Of a stretch of DNA of 64,000 nt, positions 50,372-62,546 are shown one piece after another. How positions within the stretch are numbered: position 1 is the stretch's first letter; every line of letters starts with the position of its first letter. The position numbers were made by a program, and so were the translations under genes. The notes beneath the pieces were generated by a model. That model saw nothing but the letters and a program-made list of their open reading frames with translations. It had not been told where the DNA came from and did not search any database. The DNA lies in NCBI RefSeq assembly GCF_051014685.1, contig NW_027478592.1, positions 248,001 to 312,000 on the forward strand, written 5' to 3'. Source of the DNA: Ptiloglossa arizonensis (Eukaryota > Arthropoda > Insecta > Hymenoptera > Colletidae).

Positions 50372-52904
50372 TCAAAATTTTCGCAAGTCTGATACTCGAA
50401 ACCAACAACTACAAATGCCTAGGGGAAAAATACACATAGCGTTGTAATCGGGCGAGTCTCTGCATTCAGATGCAATAGGAAATTCTCGAGTTCGTCAATC
50501 CGTTCGCGAGATAAGGAAGTGTGAAAATAAGGAATGGTTGAGAAACCATCAAAATTTTCGCAAGTCTGATACTCGAAACCAATAACTTCAAAGGCCTAGG
50601 GAAAAATACACATACCGTTGTAATCGGGCGACTGTCTACTTTCACATGCAACCGGAATTTCTCGAGTTCGTCAATCCGTTCGCGGGATATGGAAGTTTGA
50701 AGTTAAGGAATGGTTGAGAAATCATCAAAATTTTCGCAAGTCCGATTCGCGAAACCAATAACTACAATGGCCTAGGGCAAAAATACACATACCGTTGTAA
50801 TCGGGCGAGTTTCTACTTTCAGATGCAACAGGAATTTCTCGAGTTCGTCAATCCGTTCGCGAGATATGGGAGTTTGAAGTTAAGGAATGGTTGAGAAACC
50901 ATCAAAACTTTCGCAAGTCTGATACTCGAAACAAACAACTACAAAGGCCTAGGTGGAAAACACACATATCTTTGTAATCGGGCGAGTTTCTACTTTCAGA
51001 TGCAACAGGAATTTCTCGAGTTCGTCAATCCGTTCGCGAGATATGGGAGTTTGAAGTTAAGGAATGGTTGAGAAACCATCACAATTTTCCGCAACTCTGA
51101 TACTTGAAATCAATAACTACTAGGGCCTAGGGGAAAAATACACATACCGTTGTAATCGGGCGAGTTTCTGCTTTCAGATGCAATAGGAAATTCTCGAGTT
51201 CGTCAATCCGTTCGCGAGATATGGAAGTGTGAAACTAAGGAATGCATGAGAAACCATCAAAATTTTCGCAAGTCTGATACTCGAAACCAACAACTACAAA
51301 TGCCTAGGGGAAAAATACACATACCATTGTAATCGGGCGAGATTCTACTTTCACATGCAACAGGAATTTCTCGAGTTCGTCAATCCGTTCGCGAGATATG
51401 GCAGTTTGAAGTTAAGGAATGGTTGAGAAATCATCAAAATTTTCGCAAGTCTGATACTCGCATCCAATAACTACTATGGCCTAGGGCAAAAATACACATA
51501 CCGTTGTAATCGGGCGAGTTTCTGCTGTCAGATGCAATACGAAATTCTCGAGTTCGTCAATCCGTTCGCGAGATATGGAAGTGTGAAACTAAGGAATGCA
51601 TGAGAAACCATCAAAATTTTCGCAAGTCTGATACTCGAAACCAACAACTACAAATGCCTAGGGCAAAAATACACATACCGTTGTAATCGGGCGAGTTTCT
51701 GCTGTCAGATGCAATAGGAAATTCTCGAGTTCGTCAATCCGTTCGCGAGATATGGAAGTTTGAAGTTAAGGAATGCATGAGAAACCATCAAAATTTTCGC
51801 TGATCTGATACTCGAAACCAACAACTGGAATGGCTGAGGGGAAAAGTACACACACCGTTGTAATCGGGCGAGTTTCTGCTTTCAGATGCAATAGGAAGTT
51901 CTCGAGTTCGTCAATGCGCTCGCGAGATATGGAAGTGCGAAAATAAGGAATGGTTGAGAAACCATCAAAATTTTCGCAAGTCTGATACTCGAAACCAATA
52001 ACCACAAATGCCTAGGGGAAAAATACACATACCACTGTAATCGGGCGAGATTCTACTTTCACAAGCAACAGGAATTTCTCGAGTTCGTCAATGCGTTCGC
52101 GAGATATGGCAGTTTGAAGTTAAGGAATGGTTGAGAAATCATCAAAATTTTCGCAAGTCTGATACTCGAATCCAATAACTACTATGGCCTAAGGCAAAAA
52201 TACACATACCGTTGTAATCGGGCGAGTTTCTGCTTTCAGATGCAATAGGAAATTCTCGAGTTCGTCAATCCGTTCGCGTGATATGGAAGTTTGAAGTTAA
52301 GGAATGAATGAGAAACCATCAAAATTTTCGCAAGTCTGATACTCGAAACCCATAACTACAAAGGCCTAGGGGGAAAACACACATATCTTTGTAATCGGGC
52401 GAGTTTCTACTTTCACATGCAACAGGAATTTCTCGAGTTCGTCAATGCGTTCGCGAGATATGGCAGTTTGAAGTTAAGGAATGGTTGAGAAATCAACAAA
52501 ATTTTCGCTGGTCTGATATTCGAAACCAACAACTACTATGGCCTAGGGCAAAAATACACGTCCCGTTGTAATCGGGCGAGTTTCTGCATTCAGATGCAAT
52601 AGGAAATTCTCGAGTTCGTCAATCCGTTCGTGAGATATGGAAGTTTGAAGTTAAGGAATGCTTAAGAAACCATCAAAATTTTCGCTGGTCTGATACTCGA
52701 AACCAACAACTGGAAGGGCCTAGGGGAAAAGTACACACACCGTTGTAATCGGGCGAGTTTCTGCTTTCAGATGCAATAGGAAATTCTCGAGTTCGTCAAT
52801 CCGTTCGCGAGATATGGAAGTGTGAAAATAAGGAATGGTTGAGAAACCATCAAAATTTTCGCAAGTCTGATACTCGAAACCAATAACTTCAAAGGCCTAG
52901 GGGA
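50372..52904 (+). repeat. 14 monomers of mixed type
   Basis: It includes monomers with gataaggaagtgtg (recurring near 55995 and 62191), acaattttccgcaactctg (one-base insertion, near 51080), actcgcatcc (near 51457), and gaatgaatgagaaacc (near 52303). Spacing to the recurrences is close to whole multiples of 177. No unique sequence was found. Confidence 0.65.
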
Positions 52905-55900
52905 AAAATACACATACCGTTGTAATCGGGCGACTTTCTACTTTCACATGCAACAGGAATTTCTCGAGTTCGTCAATCCGTTCGCGGGATATGGGAATTT
53001 GAAGTTAAGGAATGGTTGAGAAATCATCAAAATTTTTGCAAGTCCGATACGGGAATCCAATAACTACAATGGCCTAGGGCAAAAATACACATACCGTTGT
53101 AATCTGGCTAGTTTCAACTTTCAGATGCAACAGGAATTTCTCGAGTTCGTCAATCCGTTCGCGAGATATGGGAGTTTGAAGTTAAGGAATGGTTGAGAAA
53201 CCATCAAAATTTTCGCAAGTCTGATACTCGAAACCAATAACTACAAATGCCTAGGGGAAAAATACACATACCATTGTAATCGGGCGAGATTCTACTTTCA
53301 CATGCAACAGGAATTTCTCGAGTTCGTCAATGCGTTCGCGAGATATGGCAGTTTGAAGTTAAGGAATGGTTGAGAAATCATCAAAATTTTCGCAAGTCTG
53401 ATCCTCGAATCCAATAACTACTATGGCCTAGGGCAAAAATACACATGCCGTTGTAATCGGGCGAGTTTCTGCTTTCAGATGCAATAGGAATTTCTCGAGT
53501 TCGTCAATCCGTTCGCGAGATATGGGAGTTCGAAGTTAAGGAATGGTTGAGAAACCATCAAAATTTTCGCTGGTCTGATACTCGAAACCAATAACTGGAA
53601 TGGCCTTTGGGAAAAGTACACACACCATTGTAATCGGGCGAGTTTCTACTTTCAGATACAACAGGAATTTTTCGAGTGCGTCAATGCGTTCGCGAGATAT
53701 GGGAGTTTGAAGTTAAGGAATGGTTAAGAAGTCATCAAAATTTTCGCAAGTCTGATACTCGAAACCAATAACTACAAAGGGCTAGGGGGAAAACACACAT
53801 ATCTTTGTAATCGGGCGAGTTTCTACTTTCAGATGCAACAGGAATTTCTCGAGTTCGTCAATCCGTTCGCGAGATATGGGAGTTTGAAGTTAAGGAATGG
53901 TTGAGAAACCATCAAAATTTTCGCAAGTCTGATGCACGAAACCAATAACTACAGTGGCCTAGGGGAAAAATACACATACCATTGTAATCGGGCGAGATTC
54001 TACTTTCACATGCAACAGGAATTTCTCGAGTTCGTCAATGCGTTCGCGAGATATGGCAGTTTGAAGTTAAGGAATGGTTGAGAAATCACCAAATTTTCGC
54101 AAGTCTGATACTCGAAACCAATAACTACAAATGCCTAGGGGAAAAATACACATACCATTGTAATCGGGCGAGTTTCTGCTGTCAGATGCAATAGGAAATT
54201 CTCGAGTTCGTCAATCCGTTCGCGAGATATGGAAGTTTGAAGTTAAGGAATGCATGAGAAGCCATCAAATTTTTCGCTGGTCTGATATTCGAAACCAACA
54301 ACTACTATAGCCTAGGGCAAAAATACACATACCGTTGTAATCGGGCGACTTTCTGCATTCAGATGCAATAGGAAATTCTCGAGTTCGTCAATCCGTTCGC
54401 GAGATATGGAAGTTTGAAGTTGAGGAATGCTTGAAAAACCATCAAAATTTTCGCTGGTCTGATACTCGAAACCAACAACTGGAATGGCCTAGGGGAAAAG
54501 TACACACACCGTTGTAATCGGGCGAGTTTCTGCTTTCAAATGCAGTAGGAAATTCTCGAGTTCGTCAATCCGTTCGCGAGATATGGAAGTGTGAAAATAA
54601 GGAATGGTTTAGAAACCATCAAAATTTTCGCAAGTCTGATGCACGAAACCAATAACTACAGTGGCCTAGGGGAAAAATACACATACCATTGTAATCGGGC
54701 GAGATTCTACTTTCACATGCAGCAGGAATTTCTCGAGTTCGTCAATGCGTTCGCGACATATGGCAGTTTGAAGTTAAGGAATGGTTGAGAAATCACCAAA
54801 TTTTCGCAAGTCTGATACTCGAAACCAATAACTACAAATGCCTAGGGGAAAAATACACATACCATTGTAATCGGGCGAGTTTCTGCTGTCAGATGCAATA
54901 GGAAATTCTCGAGTTCGTCAATCCGTTCGCGAGATATGGAAGTTTGAAGTTAAGGAATGCATGAGAAGCCATCAAAATTTTCGCTGGTCTGATATTCGAA
55001 ACCAACAACTACTATGGCCTAGGGCAAAAATACACATGCCGTTGTAATCGGGCGAGTTTCTGCTTTCAGATGCAATAGGAATTTCTCGAGTTCGTCAATC
55101 CGTTCGCGAGATATGGGAGTTCGAAGTTAAGGAATGGTTGAGAAACCATCAAAATTTTCGCTGGTCTGATACTCGAAACCAATAACTGGAATGGCCTAGG
55201 GGAAAAGTACACGTACCATTGTAATCGGGCGTGTTTCTACTTTCAGATGCAAAAGTAATTTCTCGAGTTCGTCAATCCGTTCGCGAGAAATGGGAGTTTG
55301 AAGTTAAGGAATGGTTGAGAAACCATCAAAATTTTCGCAAGTCTGATACTCGAAACCAATAGCTACTATGGCCTAGGGGAAAAATACACATGCCGTTGTA
55401 ATCGGGCGAGTTTCTACTTTCAGATGCAACAGGAATTTCTCGAGTTCGTCAATCCGTTCGCGAGATATGGGAGTTTGAAGTTAAGGAATGGTTGAGAAAC
55501 CATCAAAATTTTCGCAAGTCTGATACTCGAAACCAACAACTACAAATGCCTAGGGGAAAAATACACATACCATTGTAATCGGGCGAGATTCTACTTTCAC
55601 ATGCAACAGGAATTTCTCGAGTTCGTCAATCCGTTCGCGAGATATGGAAGTTTGAAGTTAAGGAATGGTTGAGAAACCATCAAAATTTTCGCTGGTCTGA
55701 TACTCGAAACCAACAACTACTATGGCCTAGGGCAAAAATACACATAGCGTTGTAATCGGGCGAGTTTCTGCATTCAGATGCAATAGGAAATTATCGAGTT
55801 CGTCAATCCGTTCGCGAGATATGGAAGTTTGAAGTTAAGGAATGCTAGAGAAACCATCAAAATTTTCGCTGGTCTGATACTCGTAACCAACAACTGGAAT

Positions 55901-56350
55901 GGCCTAGGGGAAAAGTACACACACCGTTGTAATCGGGCGAGTTTCTGCTTTCAGATGCAATAGGAAATTCTCGAGTTCGTCAATCCGTTCGCGAGATAAG
56001 GAAGTGTGAAAATAAGGAATGGTTGAGAAACCATCAAAATTTTCGCAAGTCTAATACTCGAAACCAATAACTTCAAAGGCCTAGGGAAAAATACACATAC
56101 CGTTGTAATCGGGCGACTTTCTACTTTCACATGCAACCGGAATTTCTCGAGTTCGTCAATCCGTTCGCGGGATATGGAAGTTTGAAGTTAAGGAATGCAT
56201 GAGTAACCATCAAAATTTTCGCAAGTATGATACTCGAAACCAATAACTACAAAGGCCTAGGGGAAAGATACACATACCGTTGAAATCGGGCGACTTTCTA
56301 CTTTCACATGCAACAGGAATTTCTCGAGTTCGTCAATCCGTTCGCGAGAT
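52905..56350 (+). repeat. Long-range repeat block, copy 1
   Basis: The part up to about 54120 matches 59985-61200 at exactly +7080 bp (40 x 177); markers are aatctggctagtttcaac, ctgatcctcg, gcctttgggaaaag and gatacaacaggaatttttcg. From 55149 on it matches at +6196 bp. The 884-bp change of offset means that five monomers here (about 54120-55060), including one with cgacatatgg, are absent from the other copy. Confidence 0.85.
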
Positions 56351-57273
56351 ATCGGAGTTTGAAGTTAAGGAATGGTTGAGAAACCATCACAATTTTCCGC
56401 AACTCTGATACTTGAAATCAATAACTACTAGGGCCTAGGGGAAAAATACACATACCGTTGTAATCGGGCGAGTTTCTGCTTTCAGATGCAATAGGAAATT
56501 CTCGAGTTCGTCAATCCGTTCGCGAGATATGGCAGTTTGAAGTTAAGGAATGGTTGAGAAATCATCAAAATTTTCGCTGGTCTGATATTCGAATCCAATA
56601 ACTACTATGGCCTAAGGCAAAAATACACATACCGTTGTAATCGGGCGAGTTTCTGCTTTCACATGCAACAGGAATTTCTCGAGTTCGTCAATCCGTTCGC
56701 GAGATATGGGAGTTTGAAGTTAAGGAATGGTTGAGAAACCATCAAAATTTTCGCAAGTCTGATACTCGAAACCAATAACTTCAAAGGCCTAGGGGAAAAA
56801 TACACATACCGTTGTAATCGGGCGACTTTCTACTTTCAGATGCAACAGGAATTTCTCGAGTTCGTCAATCCGTTCGCGAGATATGGGAGTTTGAAGTTAA
56901 GGAATGGTTGAGAAACCATCACAATTTTCCGCAACTCTGATACTTGAAATCAATAACTACTAGGGCCTAGAGGAAAAATACACATACCGTTGTAATGGGG
57001 CGAGTTTCTGCTTTCAGATGCAATAGGAAATTTTCGAGTTCGTCAATCCGTTCGCGAGATATGGAAGTGCGAAGCTAAGGAATGCATGAGAAACCATCAA
57101 AATTTTCGCAAGTCTGATACTCGAAACCAACAACTACAAATGCCTAGGGGAAAAATACACATACCATTGTAATCGGGCGAGATTCTACTTTCACATGCAA
57201 CAGGAATTTCTCGAGTTCGTCAATCCGTTCGCGAGATATGGAAGGGTGAAAATAAGGAATGGTTGAGGAACCA

Positions 57274-57627
57274 TCGAAATTTTTGCAAGTCTGATACTCG
57301 AAACCAATAACTTCAAAGGCCTAGGGGAAAAATACACATACAATTGTAATCGGGCGAGTTTCTGCTGTCAGATGCAATAGGAAATTCCCGAGTTCGTCAA
57401 TCCGTTCGCGAGATATGGAAGTGTGAAAATAAGGAATGGTTGAGGAACCATCGAAATTTTTGCAAGTCTGATACTCGAAACCAATAACTTCAAAGGCCTA
57501 GGGGAAAAATACACATACAATTGTAATCGGGCGAGTTTCTGCTGTCAGATGCAATAGGAAATTCCCGAGTTCGTCAATCCGTTCGCGAGATATGGAAGTT
57601 TGAAGTTAAGGAATGCATGAGGAACCA
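57274..57627 (+). repeat. Adjacent duplicate monomers
   Basis: The monomers at 57274 and 57451 (177 bp apart) share tcgaaatttttgcaag, aacttcaaaggcc, catacaattg and aaattcccgag. Confidence 0.85.
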
Positions 57628-58158
57628 TCAAAATTTTCGCTGGTCTGATATTCGAAACCAACAACTACTATGGCCTAGGGCAAAAATACACGTACCGTTG
57701 TAATCGGGCGAGTTTCTGCATTCAGATGCAATAGGAAATTCTCGAGTTCGTCAATCCGTTCGCGAGATATGGAAGTTTGAAGTTAAGGAATGCTTAAGAA
57801 ACCATCAAAATTTTCGCTGGTCTGATACTCGAAACCAACAACTGGAAGGGCCTTGGGGAAAAGTACACACACCGTTGTAATCGGGCGAGTTTCTGCTTTC
57901 AGATGCAATAGGAAATTCTCGAGTTCGTCAATCCGTTCGCGAGATATGGAAGTGTGAAAATAAGGAATGGTTGAGAAACCATCAAAATTTTCGCAAGTCT
58001 GATACTCGAAACCAATAACTTCAAATGCCTTGGGGAAAAATACACATACCGTTGTAATCGGGCGACTTTCTACTTTCAGATGCAACAGGAATTTCTCGAG
58101 TTCGTCAATCCGTTCGCGAGATATGGGAGTTTGAAGTTAAGGAATGGTTGAGAAACCA

Positions 58159-58866
58159 TCACAATTTTCCGCAACTCTGATACTTGAAATCAATAACTAC
58201 TAGGGCCTAGGGGAAAAATACACATACCGTTGTAATCGGGCGAGTTTCTGCTTTCAGATGCAATAGGAAATTCTCGAGTTCGTCAATCCGTTCGCGAGAT
58301 ATGGAAGTGTGAAGCTAAGGAATGCATGAGAAACCATCAAAATTTTCGCAAGTCTGATACTCGAAACCAACAACTACAAATGCCTAGGGGAAAAATACAC
58401 ATACCATTGTAATCGGGCGAGATTCTACTTTCACATGCAACAGGAATTTCTCGAGTTTGTCAATCCGTTCGCGAGATATGGGAGTTTGAAGTTAAGGAAT
58501 GGTTGAGAAACCATCACAATTTTCCGCAACTCTGATACTTGAAATCAATAACTACTAGGGCCTAGGGGGAAAATACACATACCGTTGTAATCGGGCGAGT
58601 TTCTGCTTTCAGATGCAATAGGAAATTCTCGAGTTCGTCAATCCGTTCGCGAGATATGGAAGTGTGAAGCTAAGGAATGCATGAGAAACCATCAAAATTT
58701 TCGCAAGTCTGATACTCGAAACCAACAACTACAAATGCCTAGGGGAAAAATACACATACCATTGTAATCGGGCGAGATTCTACTTTCACATGCAACAGGA
58801 ATTTCTCGAGTTCGTCAATCCGTTCGCGAGATATGGCAGTTTGAATTTAAGGAATGGTTGAGAAAT
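58159..58866 (+). repeat. 2-mer tandem duplication (2 x 354 bp)
   Basis: Two successive pairs have the same order: an acaattttccgcaactctg monomer with actagggcctag, then one with gtgtgaagctaagg upstream and aacaactacaaatgcc. The second pair diverges in its last part (gatatggcagtttgaattt). Confidence 0.82.
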
Positions 58867-59984
58867 CATCAAAATTTTCGCAAGCCTGATACTCGCATCC
58901 AATAACTACTATGGCCTAGGGCAAAAATACATATACCGTTGTAATCGGGCGAGTTTCTGCTGTCAGATGCAATAGGAAATTCTCGAGTTCGTCAATCCGT
59001 TCGCGAGATATGGAAGTTTGAAATTGAGGAATGCTTGAGAAACCATCAAAATTTTCGCTGGTCTGATACTCGAAACCAACAACTGGAAGGGCCTAGGGGA
59101 AAAGTACACACACCGTTGTAATCGGGCGAGTTTCTGCTTTCAGATGCAATAGGAAATTCTCGAGTTCGTCAATCCGTTCGCGAGATATGGAAGTGTGAAA
59201 ATAAGGAATGGTTTAGAAACCATCAAAATTTTCGCAAGTCTGATGCACGAAACCAATAACTACAGTGGCCTAGGGGAAAAATACACATACCATTGTAATC
59301 GGGCGAGATTCTACTTTCACATGCAGCAGGAATTTCTCGAGTTCGTCAATGCGTTCGCGACATATGGCAGTTTGAAGTTAAGGAATGGTTGAGAAATCAT
59401 CAAAATTTTCGCAAGTCTGATACTCGAATCCAATAACTACTATGGCCTAAGGCAAAAATTCACATACCGTTGTAATCGGGCGAGTTTCTGCTTTCACATG
59501 CAACAGGAATTTCTCGAGTTCGTCAATCCGTTCCCGAGATATGGGAGTTTTAAGTTAAGGAATGGTTGAGGAATCATCAAAATATTCGCAAGTCTGATAC
59601 TCGAAACCAATAACTACAAAGGCCTAGGGGGAAAACACACATATCTCTGTAATCGGGCAAGTTTCTACTTTCACATGCAACAGGAATTTCTCGAGTTCGT
59701 CAATGCGTTCGCGAGATATGGAAGTTTGAAGTTATGGAATGCTTAAGAAACCATCAAAATTTTCGCTGGTCTGATACTCGAAACCAACAACTGGAAGGGC
59801 CTAGGGGAAAAGTACACACACCGTTGTAATCGGGCGAGTTTCTGCTTTCAGATGCAACAGGAATTTCTCGAGTTCGTCAATGCGTTCGCGAGATATGGCA
59901 GTTTGAAGTTAAGGAATGGTTGAGAAATCACCAAATTTTCGCAAGTCTGATACTCGAAACCAATAACTACAAATGCCTAGGGGA

Positions 59985-62546
59985 AAAATACACATACCGT
60001 TGTAATCGGGCGACTTTCTACTTTCACATGCAACAGGAATTTCTCGAGTTCGTCAATCCGTTCGCGGGATATGGGAACTTGAAGTTAAGGAATGGTTGAG
60101 AAATCATCAAAATTTTTGCAAGTCCGATACGCGAATCCAATAACTACAATGGCCTAGGGCAAAAATACACATACCGTTGTAATCTGGCTAGTTTCAACTT
60201 TCAGATGCAACAGGAATTTCTCGAGTTCGTCAATCCGTTCGCGAGATATGGGAGTTTGAAGTTAAGGAATGGTTGAGAAACCATCAAAATTTTCGCAAGT
60301 CTGATACTCGAAACCAATAACTACAAATGCCTAGGGGAAAAATACACATACCATTGTAATCGGGCGAGATTCTACTTTCACATGCAACAGGAATTTCTCG
60401 AGTTCGTCAATGCGTTCGCGAGATATGGCAGTTTGAAGTTAAGGAATGGTTGAGAAATCATCAAAATTTTCGCAAGTCTGATCCTCGAATCCAATAACTA
60501 CTATGGCCTAGGGCAAAAATACACATGCCGTTGTAATCGGGCGAGTTTCTGCTTTCAGATGCAATAGGAATTTCTCGAGTTCTTCAATCCGTTCGCGAGA
60601 TATGGGAGTTCGAAGTTAAGGAATGGTTGAGAAACCATCAAAATTTTCGCTGGTCTGATACTCGAAACCAATAACTGGAATGGCCTTTGGGAAAAGTACA
60701 CACACCATTGTAATCGGGCGAGTTTCTACTTTCAGATACAACAGGAATTTTTCGAGTGCGTCAATGCGTTCGCGAGATATGGGAGTTTGAAGTTAAGGAA
60801 TGGTTGAGAAGTCATCAAAATTTTCGCAAGTCTGATACTCGAAAACAATAACTACAAAGGGCTAGGGGGAAAACACACATATCTTTGTAATCGGGCGAGT
60901 TTCTACTTTCAGATGCAACGGGAATTTCTCGAGTTCGTCAATCCGTTCGCGAGATATGGGAGTTTGAAGTTAAGGAATGGTTGAGAAACCATCAAAATTT
61001 TCGCAAGTCTGATGCACGAAACCAATAACTACAGTGGCCTAGGGGAAAAATACACTTACCGTTGTAATCGGGCGAGATTCTACTTTCACATGCAACAGGA
61101 ATTTCTCGAGTTCGTCAATGCGTTCGCGAGATATGGCAGTTTGAAGTTAAGGAATGGTTGAGAAATCACCAAATTTTCGCAAGTCTGATACTCGAAACAA
61201 ATAACTACAAATGCCTAGGGGAAAAATACACATACCATTGTAATCGGGCGAGTTTCTGCTGTCAGATGCAATAGGAATTTCTCGAGTTCGTCAATCCGTT
61301 CGCGGGATATGGGAGTTTGAAGTTAAGGAATGCATGAGAAACAATCAAAATTTTCGCTGGTCTGATACTCGAAACCAATAACTGGAATGGCCTAGGGGAA
61401 AAGTACACGTACCATTGTAATCGGGCGTGTTTCTACTTTCAGATGCAAAAGGAATTTCTCGAGTTCGTCAATCCGTTCGCGAGAAATGGGAGTTTGAAGT
61501 TAAGGAATGGTTGAGAAACCATCAAAATTTTCGCAAGTCTGATACTCGAAACCAATAGCTACTATGGCCTAGGGGAAAAATACACATGCCGTTGTAATCG
61601 GGCGAGTTTCTACTTTCAGATGCAACAGGAATTTCTCGAGTTCGTCACTCCGTTCGCGAGATATGGGAGTTTGAAGTTAAGGAATGGTTGAGAAACCATC
61701 AAAATTTTCGCAAGTCTGATACTCGAAACCAACAACTACAAATTCCTAGGGGAAAAATACACATACCATTGTAATCGGGCGAGATTCTACTTTCACATGC
61801 AACAGGAATTTCTCGAGTTCGTCAATCCGTTCGCGAGATATGGAAGTTTGAAGTTAAGGAATGGTTGAGAAACCATCAAAATTTTCGCTGGTCTGATACT
61901 CGAAACCAACAACTACTATGGCCTAGGGCAAAAATACACATAGCGTTGTAATCGGGCGAGTTTCTGCATTCAGATGCAATAGGAAATTGTCGAGTTCGTC
62001 AATCCGGTCGCGAGATATGGAAGTTTGAAGTTAAGGAATGCTTGAGAAACCATCAAAATTTTCGCTGGTCTGATACTCGTAACCAACAACTGGAATGGCC
62101 TAGGGGAAAAGTACACACACCGTTGTAATCGGGCGAGTTTCTGCTTTCAGATGCAATAGGAAATTCTCGAGTTCGTCAATCCGTTCGCGAGATAAGGAAG
62201 TGTGAAAATAAGGAATGGTTGAGAAACCATCAAAATTTTCGCAAGTCTAATACTCGAAACCAATAACTTCAAAGGCCTAGGGAAAAATACACATACCGTT
62301 GTAATCGGGCGACTTTCTACTTTCACATGCAACCGGAATTTCTCGAGTTCGTCAATCCGTTCGCGGGATATGGAAGTTTGAAGTTAAGGAATGCATGAGT
62401 AACCATCAAAATTTTCGCAAGTATGATACTCGAAACCAATAACTACAAAGGCCTAGGGGAAAGATACACATACCGTTGAAATCGGGCGACTTTCTACTTT
62501 CACATGCAACAGGAATTTCTCGAGTTCGTCAATCCGTTCGCGAGAT
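59985..62546 (+). repeat. Long-range repeat block, copy 2, five monomers shorter
   Basis: It matches copy 1 with few changes, for example gttcttcaatcc near 60580, gatgcaacggg near 60914, cacttaccg near 61053 and cgtcactccg near 61644. Between about 61200 and 61345 it passes directly from the ctgtcagatgcaatagg monomer to the acgtaccattg monomer, skipping 884 bp present in copy 1. Confidence 0.85.

Larger units (their letters stand above)
56351..59984 (+). repeat. Monomers with several short duplications
   Basis: The acaattttccgcaactctg monomer appears at 56387, 56919, 58159 and 58513. The region 57628-58000 resembles 63822-64000 at about +6194 bp. This stretch separates the two long-range copies and again holds only satellite. 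Confidence 0.7.
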
